A stretch of 28,250 nt of DNA from Cladosporium sp. IMV 00045 (lineage: Eukaryota > Ascomycota > Dothideomycetes > Cladosporiales > Cladosporiaceae), in assembly GCA_001931905.2 (NCBI GenBank), contig MSJI02000821.1, forward strand, positions 1 through 28,250. The letters are read 5' to 3'. The first letter of the stretch is position 1. Every line of letters begins with the position of its first letter. Below the pieces are notes generated by a model. That model did no database searches. It was not told the origin of the DNA and worked only from the letters and a program-made list of their open reading frames with translations. A program made the position numbers and the translations under genes. Below, in pieces: positions 17,928-27,700 of the stretch.

Positions 17928-20023
17928 TTACAAGTCATCCTCGAGGAATTTGTAGGCGAACTTGAAGTCTGCCTTCCTGCGGTTCATCCTGGGAAATTAG
18001 GTGTTAGCAAGTTTGAATGACTTGTGATTTTCAGGCGTGCTTTCTTACCAAGTGCTCTCATAATCGAAGAAGCGATATGTGCCTTGCTCGAACTCCTCCG
18101 TGATGGTCTTTGGCTCTTCGTGTCTCTGGAACCACGTCTGGTACTGCTTGTGGAAGCGCCAGCTTTGGCTCTTCAGCGCCTTGGCGGCGAGGTACTGCTG
18201 GTACGTGCCTTGTCGGTAGTAGAAGGCGTAGAAGAGGCTGTCGGTGTCGATTCTGCTGTACAGGCGCGGGTCGTCGAAGATGCCCAGGGGTTCTTGCGGG
18301 TAGTGCGCTGGGGTGTAGGCGTAGGGCGATTGAGGCTTGTAGTGATTGGGCTTCTCGGCGTCCATGGGGATGGGACAGTTGGCTCGCGATGCATTGAGCA
18401 TGTTGAGGTCTACCGACTTCGACATCGCACGCTTCTTGTTCTCTTCGAATGAGCCCAGGAGGTCGGAGAGTGATGAGGGTAGGTGGTATATCGACTCTTC
18501 CTCCTCTTCCTCCTGTGCGGTTTCGCCATTTGATGATGCCACTCCGGCGACGCCCGAATCTGGTGTTGGTGCTTGCGTGGGCTTGGAGCTCTGCTGTCCC
18601 TTGGATTTCGAAGGCTGAGGTTGTGTTGCGGCAGGTGATCGCTTTGCGGTGGCGGGTTCTGCGGCTTTGATCTCTTCCACTGGTGTGGGAGAGGGCTGTT
18701 TTGCAGGAGGTTCTTGTGCCTTTGCAGGTTGTGATGATTGTTGCGAGGGCGAAGGAGTGCTGACCGATGGCTGTGCAGCTGATACTGAGGGCGAACTGGA
18801 ATCGTTCGCTTTGCTGATGCCCGGTGGAGGTGGCAGAGGAGCAATTCCGACGCCACTTCTGTCGCTGGCAGCGGCAGCCGCAGCGGCAGATGCATACTTC
18901 AAGGGCTGTCCTGTAGGTATAGTCGGTAATGGTGCAGGCTTCATACTTGGCTCCGCCTTGCCATTTGTGTTGTTGGGTAAGCTTGAATGTAATGTGGACA
19001 GCGCAGGAAGAGGCGACTTCATCTGCACGCTCGGTCTCCGACCAGCAGCAGCGGGTGTGTCTGAAACCGCGGTCGCCTTGCCCTTTCCTCCAACGCTACC
19101 ACTCCTCGTCACTTCCACATCTGGAGGCTCGTCGGGTATGCTTTGCGCATCCTGGCTTGAGAGCTTGTCGTTCTCGGCCGGGACGCCGTAAAAGTCCTCC
19201 TCCTCGTTCAGGTTGAAGTCATCGTACATGCTGTCGTCCTCCATGAAATCGACTTCCTGATTCTGTTCCACGTAGTAACGTATGCCGTCTTCGATGTCCT
19301 TCACGGCATCCACTTCTGCGGACCCGTTCTCCACTGCGCGCAACAATACTTCGAGCTTGCCCACATGCCACCTATGTCGCTCGAGCGTGCGCTCCAGCTC
19401 GGCCACCCGGTCGTGTTTGGCGGCGTCCTTCTTGCTCTTCTTCATCGTCGCTTGCACCGTGTCCTGCTCGGCTTCCAGCGTCTCGATCTGCCGGCTGAGC
19501 TCGTCCACCATGTCGCCCAAGAAATTGCACATCTCCAGCTTCTCCTTCTCCTTCGGATCCAGCTTGGCGGCGGCCGATAAACCTTCCTTCGAGAATGCCT
19601 TGGTCTTCATCTCCTTCTCCACCGCCTTGAACGTCTCCATTTGCTGTCGCGCACAGTCAGTACCTGCGAATGTCGCATTGCAGAATGCGTTCACTCAGGA
19701 TCCGCCTACCGTTTCGATGAGCTTCCGCTGATCCATCAATGGCTTCTTGTCCTTGATCTCGTTGGAGCCTATCCACGCCTTCACCTTGTCTCGCGACCGC
19801 TGCAGCTTCTTGATCTCCTTCTTCAGCGCATCTTCGAGCTTCTCTTTCTGCGAAGGATTTGTTGAGAGCACCAGCTTCTCGTGAATGCCTTGGAAAGCCA
19901 CGACGCCTTCCGATATGCGCTTCGTCTCCTGCTCTGCCTGTCAGCGTGCGCGTTCACTCACCCAGGTCAGGCCTGCGTTGGTCGCACCTTGTCAATCTCC
20001 TGCTGTAGTTTGCGTGCCGCCAT
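17928..20023 (-). CDS. not3: CCR4-NOT complex subunit Not3/Not5
   Basis: Four exons, 20023-19988, 19928-19710, 19643-18049 and 17988-17928, give 636 residues. Introns are 59, 66 and 60 nt. The N-terminus [12 protein letters not shown] followed by [37 protein letters not shown] and KAFSKEGL is the Not3/Not5 N-terminal domain, a long coiled coil extending to about residue 235 with the conserved HRWHVGKLE helix. The middle is Pro/Ser/Ala/Gln-rich and disordered. The C-terminal NOT box (about 500-636) contains [39 protein letters not shown] and [15 protein letters not shown]. The last 19 residues, [15 protein letters not shown], come from a 61-nt terminal exon. The protein is a scaffold of the mRNA deadenylation and translational control complex. 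The intron 1 acceptor is ambiguous: 19928 gives the usual spacing, whereas an upstream AG would add three residues (AEQ). Confidence 0.92.
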
Positions 20024-20575
20024 TGTGATTGCTGGCCAGTGGCTGAGGGTATTTGCGTTTGCCGTTCAGCCTTATCAGGTCGCTAATTGGTGGTGTTTGC
20101 CGCAGTCGGCGGTCTTGAACGATGCGAATGGCGGCTTAATGAGACTCCAGATATGTCGGGGGATGTGTTTTCGTGCGACGGAGCGACTTCTTCGTGGATG
20201 GTGCGGTCGCGTATGGTGGTGGCTGTTAGCAGTAGTTGCTAGCAGGTCGGATCTGGTGGAGGTCGGTAGCGTGATTTGGGTGACGGGAGTCTCTCCGTGA
20301 CGGGAAGAACCCTAAACTTGCACTTTCCCGCCGTTTGGGCCAGTCAAGACAGACATCCACATATCAGGATGGTGACTTGCATATCTCTTGATACATCTAC
20401 TTCCCGATCGACTGAATATTGTTGCCAGTAGAATACTGATATCTCTACTAGAAAGACTCAAGCACTATACAATAATTCGACCTACCTCAAAGGCAACATA
20501 TCACCTACATCCAAGAGCACGAGCCAGTCCTTCGCCACCCATCCACCCCAAGCGAGCGCTCAGGCATCACCCGAC
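20024..20575. promoter_or_regulatory. Divergent promoter between NOT3/5 and D-aminoacyl-tRNA deacylase
   Basis: This 552-bp gap separates two start codons facing apart (20023 on minus, 20576 on plus). The plus-strand side from about 20480 is A/C-rich, like a fungal 5' leader. No clear TATA box is visible, as is usual for housekeeping genes. Confidence 0.45.
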
Positions 20576-21436
20576 ATGAAGAGTAAGACACCCAGTCGCC
20601 AAACCACAGCAACAGACCACTGACCATGACCCAGCCGTGATCCAACGAGTAAAATCAGCCTCAGTCACAGTGGACGGAGAGCTCATAAGCACCATTGGCA
20701 AAGGTCTCCTAGTCTTCGCGGCCGTCGACAAGAATGACACCACCAAAGAAGTCGAATCCATGGCGGGCAAAGTGCTCAAAGCGAAATTCTGGGACGGCGA
20801 CGACGGCAAGAAATGGCGCGACAACGTGCAGGACATCGGAGGCGAAGTCCTTTGTGGTGCGTTTTTTTCTCTTTTCTTCTATTCTCACGTCATGGCGACC
20901 ATCAGGGTGGTCGACTCGATGGGCAATAAGCCCAGCCTCTCCTTCTTCCACTACCTCTACCTCACTTCCCAATCTTGCCTCTCTAACAATCAACGCTAAC
21001 CTTCTCCTCTTCCCACCATGCAGTCTCACAATTCACGCTCCTCGCATCGATGAAGAAAGGGAACAAGCCCAGTTTCCACCAATCGGCGCCGCCGACCCGT
21101 GGCAAAGAGCTGTACGACAGCTTCATAGGCCAGGTCCGCTCCCTTTACCGCGAGGAGCGCGTCAAGGACGGCGTCTTCGGAGCGATGATGGACGTTGGAC
21201 TGGTCAACGATGGACCAGTAGGTGTTGATTTCCGCTGCATAGACGAGGCGGTATACTACTTTCGTTGTAATGTCCTGAACAGGCGACGCTGACGATGATC
21301 CTAGGTCACTATCGAGATCGACACGAGTCCGCCCGTTGATAAGAACCCTTCTGGCTTCCAGGCGCCGGAGGAAGGGGATACTGTCAAGGGCCATGTGCAC
21401 AAGACGTTCGAACTGCCGGCTTCACTACTTGAATGA
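20576..21436 (+). CDS. dtd1: D-aminoacyl-tRNA deacylase (DTD1 type)
   Basis: Four exons, 20576-20582, 20635-20856, 21024-21217 and 21305-21436, give 184 residues. The enzyme removes D-amino acids (and glycine mischarged on tRNA-Ala) from tRNA in the cytosol. The first coding exon is only 7 nt (ATG AAG A), with a GTAAGA donor. Splicing restores the family N-terminus MKTVIQRVKSASVTVDGE. The catalytic-pocket motif SQFTL is residues 78-82, and the Gly-cisPro motif NDGPVT (G140, P141) straddles the exon 3/4 junction. SFHQSAPP and FGAMMDVGLVNDGP are further DTD signatures. Intron 2 is long (167 nt) and pyrimidine-rich at its 5' end. The length is slightly above the bacterial enzyme (about 145), because of a C-terminal extension. 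Confidence 0.93.
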
Positions 21437-21602
21437 GAAAACCCAAAAGATAAAAATCCAAAAAAAACATCTGAAACAAGAACAAAATCTGGTCATGAGA
21501 TCTATTGTCGATTTCCACGGCTGCATTCAGCACGATATTACACTAGGACTACTACTTTCTGCTAAACTCCAAAACACTTTTCCTGGCCACACACATGTCC
21601 AT
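21437..21602. other. Short convergent spacer
   Basis: This gap of 166 bp separates two converging stop codons, so both 3' untranslated regions must be short or overlap. It contains an A-rich run (about 21437-21490). Confidence 0.4.
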
Positions 21603-22598
21603 CTATTGACGGACGAGGACACCGCGATAGCGCATGTTGCCAGCGGCAAGCTTCTCAACAGCCTGGTTGCAACCCTCCTCGGTGAGGGGGAACTTTTCAA
21701 TGATGGGAGAGATGTTGTGCTGGGCGGAGAACTCGAGCATGCGGTTGTGGATGTAGCGGGAAGCGACGAGGGAGGCCTGGACGGTGAGGCCGTTGATGAG
21801 GAAGTCCATGTAGGGGATGGAGAAGTCACCGCCAGCCAAGGAGAGGGGGAAGATGGTGGCGTTGGGGGCGAGGACGGGCATGATCTTCTTCCAGTCGGGC
21901 TGGGCGGAGGTGGTGACGAGGAGGGCGTTGATGGGGCGCTCGGTCTTGAGCTCGTCGGCGTCCTTCATGGCGACGAACTCGCTGGCGCCGAGCCTCATGG
22001 CCTCCTCCTTCTTGCTGTCGGTGCCGGAGAAGACGACGACGCGGCAGCCCATCTTGGCCGCGTACTGGATGGCCAAGTGACCGAGGCCACCGACACCCAT
22101 GACGCCGACGACGTCGGTGGGGAGGACGTTGTACTGGTGCAGGGCGTTGAAGACGGTGGCACCGCCGCACATGAGAGGGGCGGCGACCTCGTCAGTCAAG
22201 CCGTCGGGGATCTTGAAGAGGAAAGCCTCGCGCCAGACAGCGCCCTCAGCCATGCTGCCCTGGTCGAGGTCGGCCATGCCGTACATGGCGCGCTGGGGGC
22301 AGAAGGTCTCGTTGCCGCGCAGGCACTCCTGGCAGCGGCCGCAGGAGTCGTGCTCGTAGCCCCAGCCGACGCGGTCGCCCTTCTTGAGGAAAGAGCAGTC
22401 CGGGCCGAGCTCCTCGACGACACCGACGCCCTCGTGGCCCAAGCCCATGTCGGCCTTGTTGTAGTGGAGGTCAGTACCGCAGAGACCGGAGGCGGTGACG
22501 CGAAGCTTGACCTGGTCGCCCTTGAGAGCGGGCTTCTCGGTGGTAGACTTGACGACCTTGCCGGAGTCGGAGCCCTTGTAGACGACGAAGGAAGACAT
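21603..22598 (-). CDS. Zinc-dependent alcohol dehydrogenase, medium-chain family
   Basis: This intronless 331-residue protein has the medium-chain dehydrogenase layout. The catalytic-zinc ligands are C40 in GLCGTDLH, H55 and E56 in GHEG, and C144 in MCGGAT. The structural zinc is held by C86, C89, C92 and C100. The Rossmann nucleotide loop is GVGGLGH (168-174). The text after the second strand, SGTDSKKEEA, carries lysines and no acidic residue at the ribose-binding position, which suggests NADP(H) rather than NAD(H). It probably interconverts an alcohol and an aldehyde in the cytosol; the substrate is unknown. Codons are strongly C-ending (GGC, AAG, CTC, ATC, GTC), typical of highly expressed fungal genes. 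The leader has an A/C-rich context and pyrimidine-rich stretches. It is slightly shorter than the 340-360 residues usual for the family. Confidence 0.92.
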   Translation of the reverse strand: MSSFVVYKGSDSGKVVKSTTEKPALKGDQVKLRVTASGLCGTDLHYNKADMGLGHEGVGVVEELGPDCSFLKKGDRVGWGYEHDSCGRCQECLRGNETFCPQRAMYGMADLDQGSMAEGAVWREAFLFKIPDGLTDEVAAPLMCGGATVFNALHQYNVLPTDVVGVMGVGGLGHLAIQYAAKMGCRVVVFSGTDSKKEEAMRLGASEFVAMKDADELKTERPINALLVTTSAQPDWKKIMPVLAPNATIFPLSLAGGDFSIPYMDFLINGLTVQASLVASRYIHNRMLEFSAQHNISPIIEKFPLTEEGCNQAVEKLAAGNMRYRGVLVRQ

Positions 22599-22762
22599 GG
22601 CGGATGTGTTGTGTGGTGTTGTTGGGAGGTGTTGAGGAAGTCGTGAAGAAATCGTAAGTCGTTTAGTTAATAAGACAAAAGATGCAGAGGGTATAAGCTG
22701 GCGGATGGGGTAAAGCTGATTGAGAGAGGAAAGAAGAAGAACAAAAAGATACTCGACCTTTC

Positions 22763-22768
22763 TATATA
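22763..22768 (-). promoter_or_regulatory. Candidate TATA box of the alcohol dehydrogenase gene
   Basis: The minus strand reads GTATATAGAAAGG, about 165 bp upstream of the ATG at 22598. Spacing and context fit a TATA box for a strongly expressed gene. It was assigned by eye and there is no transcript evidence. Confidence 0.4.
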
Positions 22769-22804
22769 CAAAAGTCAGAGAGAGAGAGCCAGCAACTTTA
22801 TCAA

Positions 22805-22811
22805 TGACGTC
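22805..22811. promoter_or_regulatory. CRE-like element (TGACGTC)
   Basis: Seven of the eight bases match the ATF/CREB bZIP site TGACGTCA. It lies about 207 bp upstream of the ADH ATG, just beyond the candidate TATA box. A second half-site, CGTCA, occurs at about 22830. Regulation by a stress bZIP factor is an inference. Confidence 0.35.
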
Positions 22812-23081
22812 TGAGCCAGCAGAGTTGAAACGTCAACAGCCCCCACCCTTCGCCACTAAGAAATCTACACCGCAACCAAACGGCGATTAGAAAGCGCCAT
22901 GGCCTGCACTCTGATTACAAAACAACAGATGCAAAAAAGCCAGAAAGCACCAACCAAGCAGCACAGCAGAGGGCAACCCGATTCATCACCCGTTGTGGCC
23001 CTCTGTCCCATGGGCTTGGGCGCGTCTACCTCCTAGCGCAAGGCTGCATTTCGGTAGCTGCGAGTAGTAGTGAGCGAACTT

Positions 23082-23105
23082 CATGCATATGCATGCCGCG
23101 GCATG
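23082..23105. promoter_or_regulatory. Overlapping 14-bp palindromes with CATG every 10 bp
   Basis: Positions 23082-23095 (CATGCATATGCATG) and 23092-23105 (CATGCCGCGGCATG) are each perfect 14-bp palindromes sharing one CATG. CATG starts at 23082, 23092 and 23102, one helical turn apart. The site lies about 485 bp upstream of the alcohol dehydrogenase start. Confidence 0.6.
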
Positions 23106-23283
23106 TACTGTAGACGAGCAGCTTGTCACGATTGTATCAAGGGGCCTCTTCTGACATTCGATCTGGATTCTGCTACCTCCGGTACTTGCTGGAAGGTCGC
23201 GGAACGGAAGCGGGCAGGAGGGGGCGATATGACGTTGCGTGTTCTCACTTGATCGCGAAGTAAATTTTTTCCGTGGGGCCCGC

Positions 23284-23303
23284 GATTTGAGATTTGCGAT
23301 TTG
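23284..23303. repeat. Triple GATTTG direct repeat
   Basis: GATTTG occurs at 23284, 23291 and 23298, spaced 7 bp apart. It is short and could be chance, or a small binding array. Confidence 0.5.
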
Positions 23304-23708
23304 TGAGTTCCAGAGCCAGCCCTGTGCTCGCCCAGCAAACAGAGGAACAGAGACAGAACAACGTCAGAAAGTCGATCAGATTCCATTTCGCTCTATTGCT
23401 TCGTCCTCAAAAGTTCCTTACGTGCCTCGGAATTGAGCGGGAGAGATCTCGGAAGGATCGGAGGAAGCCGCCCTCCGACTTTTCCATTCTCTTCATTCTA
23501 TCTCCCATGCATGATTTGAGGAGCTATGTCCGATGAGTGAACAGCAGCCACCAAAGCTCGCAAGGCCTCCATGCAGAAAACGAAGCATCTCGCTTGCGGT
23601 AATGGCTCGCGGCCTGTTCGCTAATCAGGACCTAGCTCCTTGTAATCAACCACTTACCACATGCCTTGTTACTTTGCCGTATGGTCCTTCTCTTTCTAGA
23701 AGGAAATC

Positions 23709-23724
23709 TAGGGCAAATGCCCTA
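23709..23724. other. Short perfect hairpin
   Basis: TAGGGC and GCCCTA flank a 4-base AAAT loop, giving a six-pair stem. No gene borders it, so a terminator-like role is not supported. Confidence 0.5.
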
Positions 23725-23865
23725 AAACCGACTTGCAATTACCCGTAGGAGTCCATCCTGGCACGCCACGCTAATACTGTTGCTGGAAGGATCACAGGAT
23801 GGATTAGGCTGTTGTTCCTGTTCGCTCCTAATCAACCCATGTCCACGTGGCGCGATGTGGCTAAC

Positions 23866-23877
23866 GGTACTAGTACC
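23866..23877. other. 12-bp perfect palindrome
   Basis: GGTACTAGTACC is self-complementary and lies near a CACGTG E-box-like sequence (23844-23849). Its function is unknown. Confidence 0.5.
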
Positions 23878-24732
23878 ATAGGAGTTCCGGGCTCGAAGGG
23901 CTGACAGTGCGTTTTCTGCGTTGCATGACATGTCCAAGTAAGCAGGTTATTTAATGTTGTCGACAAGGAAGTGGCTTGCAGGATCGCAAATTGTAATCTA
24001 GAGTGTCACTAAACTTTTCGTCGTCCCATCTACACGGTGCTGCGAGTGTCATTTGTACGAGGATTCTGCTGTTTCGACAAGCGAACTTGCATACCTGCCT
24101 AGGTGATCTTGTCTGCCTGATTCAGTCGACAGGTCGATAGACGAACGTGTAGGCAGGGATGTGTATGCTGCATATGCGGTTGGCTTTGTAAGCCGGGAAA
24201 TTAGACCATGGAAGGGGTTTTTTTTTCTTCCCCCTTCTTCTCTTATCTCTGCATCTGAATTAAACGCTTTTGGTTCTTGATCAGTCTTATCTTGATCACT
24301 AAGTGCGAGGCTCAGTCGACATGTAGCAAAGTCTTACATCCTGCGTCTCTTACAAAGAATCCATCGTAACCTGGCACACTTGATCCGATTCCTGTGTTCA
24401 ATTCCATACCTAGGTACATGAGAAACTCCGATTTACATAAGAACGATGTTTGACTCGCTCATCCTTCCCGTGCCATCAACGCATTGCGTGTACGATTGCT
24501 CCATGAGTTTGACATTTGAGAGAGGTGAAGAAAGGTGAAAACTAACATAAAGAAACATTCACGAAGCAGCTGAGATGTACTGCTGCGTCTCAAATACCAA
24601 ATAATGATAATAAAAAGAAACAGAAATTAACTAAGATATGCAAACACCCCTCTTCCCCTCCAACCCCATCAACCAACCCTCATTCCCCACCAGCAAAACC
24701 CACAACCTCCCTCCACTTCACTCCGCCTCCAC

Positions 24733-27700
24733 TCACTCATGCAAATAACTACAAGCCTCTCCCTTCCTACACTTGCCCTCCTGCCAGTACTTGCACGCCT
24801 TGGTCTTGTAGTAAGGGTTCTCCGCGCGCTTCTTCGCCTCCTCGCCGCCGCCGCTGCCGTTGCCGTGTTGCTGCTTCTGCTGGTTGTCGGGCGTAGGGGC
24901 GGGGTTGAAAGGCATTGGCGGCATGGGGAAGCCGGGCGGGAAAGCGAAGGGTGCGGGTGCCGCTGGGGTTTGTTGCGCGGCGCTGGTGTTGCCGCCGGGG
25001 TTTAGGGCTGCGAGGATGGCGGAGATGTCGGGCTCGCCGTTGGGGCGGGAGGCTGGTGCTTGGGTTGGCGGTTGCTGTTGTTGGGGGAAGGCGAAGGGTT
25101 GTTGGAAATTGGGGAAGGGTTGTTGTTGCTGCTGTTGCTGGGGCTGCGAGGCTTGGAATTGTTTGAGGAAGTCGGCGATGTTGAGCTGAGGCGCAGCGGG
25201 TTGTTGCGGCTGTTGCTGCTGGGCGGCCTGAGGTTGAGGCATTTGCTGAGCGGCTGCGAAGAAAGCGTTCAGATCGAGTCCCGGTGCGGGTGCTGCCTGG
25301 TTTTGGCTGGCGGTACTTGTCGGGTTTGTCGAATACATCGGCTTCCGGGCAGTACGTTGATGTGCTCTGGCAGCGAACTCTGATGGGGGAGTACCAAACT
25401 CCTTGCATGGACCGGCTTCCTCGCCGTTGTAGGGGTCTTCAGGCTCCCTCGGGTTCGGTGGGATCTCGCTCGAGTCGGAGTAGATGACGATGATATTATC
25501 TCTTTCGTACTGCTCACGAACGGCACGCTCAGGCGAGTCCGGCTGAAGCTTACCACCGCCATACGGGGCGTATTGACGGTCGCGATCTTCCTGACCCACA
25601 GGACTGAAGTCGACTTCGGATGGCATCTGGAAGGGAACAAATTTGCTGTCGTTGTCATCCTCGGCAGAATCGTCTTCTTCGTCGACGTCCATCATATCGG
25701 CATGTTGCTTCAGCATGCGGCCTTCACCACCAACATCCTTGACGTCGCGCATCTGACTGGCGTCGTGGTCAAGCTCCTCCGCGGGATCGTGGCTGAAATA
25801 GCGAACCTCCACAAGATCTTGAGGCTCTTTCCATCTGACACCAGCAGCGCCTCTGGCCAGTCGTGCGGCACGCTTGGCTTTCCTTTCTGGCGATTCATTT
25901 TCTCTAGAAGCATCCGGCTTCGGTTCTGGTTTCTTGACCTCTTCCTTGGGTTTGGCAAGATTGGCGAGCGTCTCAGCGAGGTTGAAAGCAGGCTTCGCAG
26001 GTGGTGCGGCAGAGGCTTTCTGTCCAACAGGCTTGGCTGCCGGCTTGGGTGCGGTCGAAGTACCAGGCTTCTTGCCGGCACTCTGAAGGCCAGCAAAGAA
26101 TCCAGAAGGTTTTGCCTGGACCGTCTTGGTCTTTGTCGCTGCTGCAGGAGCAGCTGTGGTGCTGGGCTTGGCCGACTCAGCGGGCTTCTTCACAGCAGCA
26201 CCATTCTTCGCAGCATTTCCGTTGGTGGTAGCGGAATTGACAGCAGGCTTTTTCGCCGGGGCCGCACTCGTAGTGTTGCCGGCGGTAGAAGAGGATCTTT
26301 TGACGCCAGCAGTGGACTCATTCTCTTGCTTGCCGTCTTTGCTTTTGCTGTTGCTGGCAGCAGCTTCGAGAATCTTCTTGGCGTAGTATTTAGTCTTGCC
26401 ATCGCCTTTGAGTGCATAGCGATTTAGGATCTTGCCTAGGAAGGTCTTTTCGAGCTTTTCGTCGGTGACCGAGGTGGTGATCGAAAGTATCTCAAGGATC
26501 ATGCGGGGAATCTGGCCGTTCAGGTCGTCTGCTTTGAAGCGATCGAGGAGGAACTGGTAACAGAGATAGAGAAACGACGCGTTTTCAGAGAACCTTTGAG
26601 GGAGAAGTCAGTTGAAGTTCATTGACGAAATACGTTGACAACTAAATGTGAAGCGTCATGTATGCGTGCGGTGGCGGCCGTGTAGTATGGCTATCTAAGA
26701 TGATTCGTAGAGAGCGAAGCTAGGCGACAAGACGTAAAGTGTAGTCTGGGAGTATGCTATCATAGCACGTTGCGTTTGACAGTCGTTGATTACGGAACGT
26801 TGACGAGCACTTCATGTCCACGACGGCAGCAAACCTCATGCACGACCCAGTAGCGTTGATCCCCGCATCATATCGTACCCGCCCAGTCGACATCGCAAAA
26901 AATCACAATAGATCTTCCAAGTAAAGGGGAGGGGTAGTTCAACTTACAATTCAATAATGCTTCTGAAGCCGTGCTTCAATGCTGCGCGGAAAGCCACTTC
27001 AAGCATGTCTCTTTGATCTTTGACCCTGCTCTTCAGCAGAGAGAGGTCCTTTGTGACCTTGCTCGCCTCAGCCTCATCCACAGCTTTCGAGTCGGTTTTC
27101 CAGCGATCCCTGATGGTTTTGACGACTTCCCAGAAATCTCCAAGACCCTTGCGAATACTAGCAGCGTCGATGGTCTTGCGCTTGTTTCTCCAGAGAGCCT
27201 TGATGGTGTCGTACTCAACGGCTCCCTTGGCACTTTCTTCGGGCCTCTTGCTGGGAAGGGGTGCGCCAGCCAAGTCGTCTTCTTCGTCGGAGTACAGTGA
27301 GACATCTGATTCAGAGCTGGAATCGCTGTCAGATTCGCATTTGATGTTGTCGGAGTTCTTGGAGTTGGCTGGTCGGGAAGCTGTAGCGGAACGATCACTC
27401 AGCGATGACTTCGCAGCCAGCCTAGCTTGAAGCTTGGGGTCACTCTTGGCCAGACGCTTCAGTTCGTTCCTTGAATTCCGCTTGACGTATGCTGGTAGAG
27501 CTGTTGATCGGTTGACGGGAAACTCGTTTGTCTGTTTACCCATGTTCGAGTACATGGTCAAACGCTCAGAGTTTGTGGCCTTGACCAACGCGGAGAAGTC
27601 GATGATGGAGAAGCGGCCATGTTGGTCACTTGCAGGGATGGCCTTTGCAAGAGCAGCTTGGTCATTTGTAGATTGAGATTGGGCCGCGGCATTGATGGGT

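Larger units (their letters stand above)
22599..24732. promoter_or_regulatory. Long upstream region of the alcohol dehydrogenase gene
   Basis: This 2.1-kb non-coding region lies between two minus-strand genes. Near the ADH start it contains a TATATA element (22763-22768), about 165 bp upstream of the ATG. A CRE-like TGACGTC (22805-22811) lies beyond it, and a CGTCA follows at about 22830. Further out are the overlapping palindromes at 23082-23105, a triple GATTTG repeat (23284-23303), a 16-base hairpin (23709-23724) and a 12-base palindrome (23866-23877). A poly-pyrimidine run sits near 24216-24240. Small frames are present, but none has family features. Confidence 0.5.

Noticed and set aside
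17524..17955. Plus-strand low-complexity open frame
   Set aside because: It overlaps the NOT3/5 stop codon and its 3' flank, and does not begin with ATG. Its Lys/Glu content comes from the purine tracts.
18649..19191. Plus-strand open frame (180 codons)
   Set aside because: It is antisense to the disordered middle of NOT3/5 and shows no independent evidence.
21336..22646. Long plus-strand open frame (436 codons)
   Set aside because: It overlaps the end of the deacylase gene and is antisense to the alcohol dehydrogenase. Its Gly/Val/Asp repeats reflect the complement of ADH codons.
25573..26427. Plus-strand open frame (284 codons)
   Set aside because: It is antisense to the PNUTS-like gene, with no domain and low-complexity text.
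26594..26947. Intronic C/D snoRNA
   Set aside because: Only weak box-C-like text was found, without a paired box D or terminal stem.
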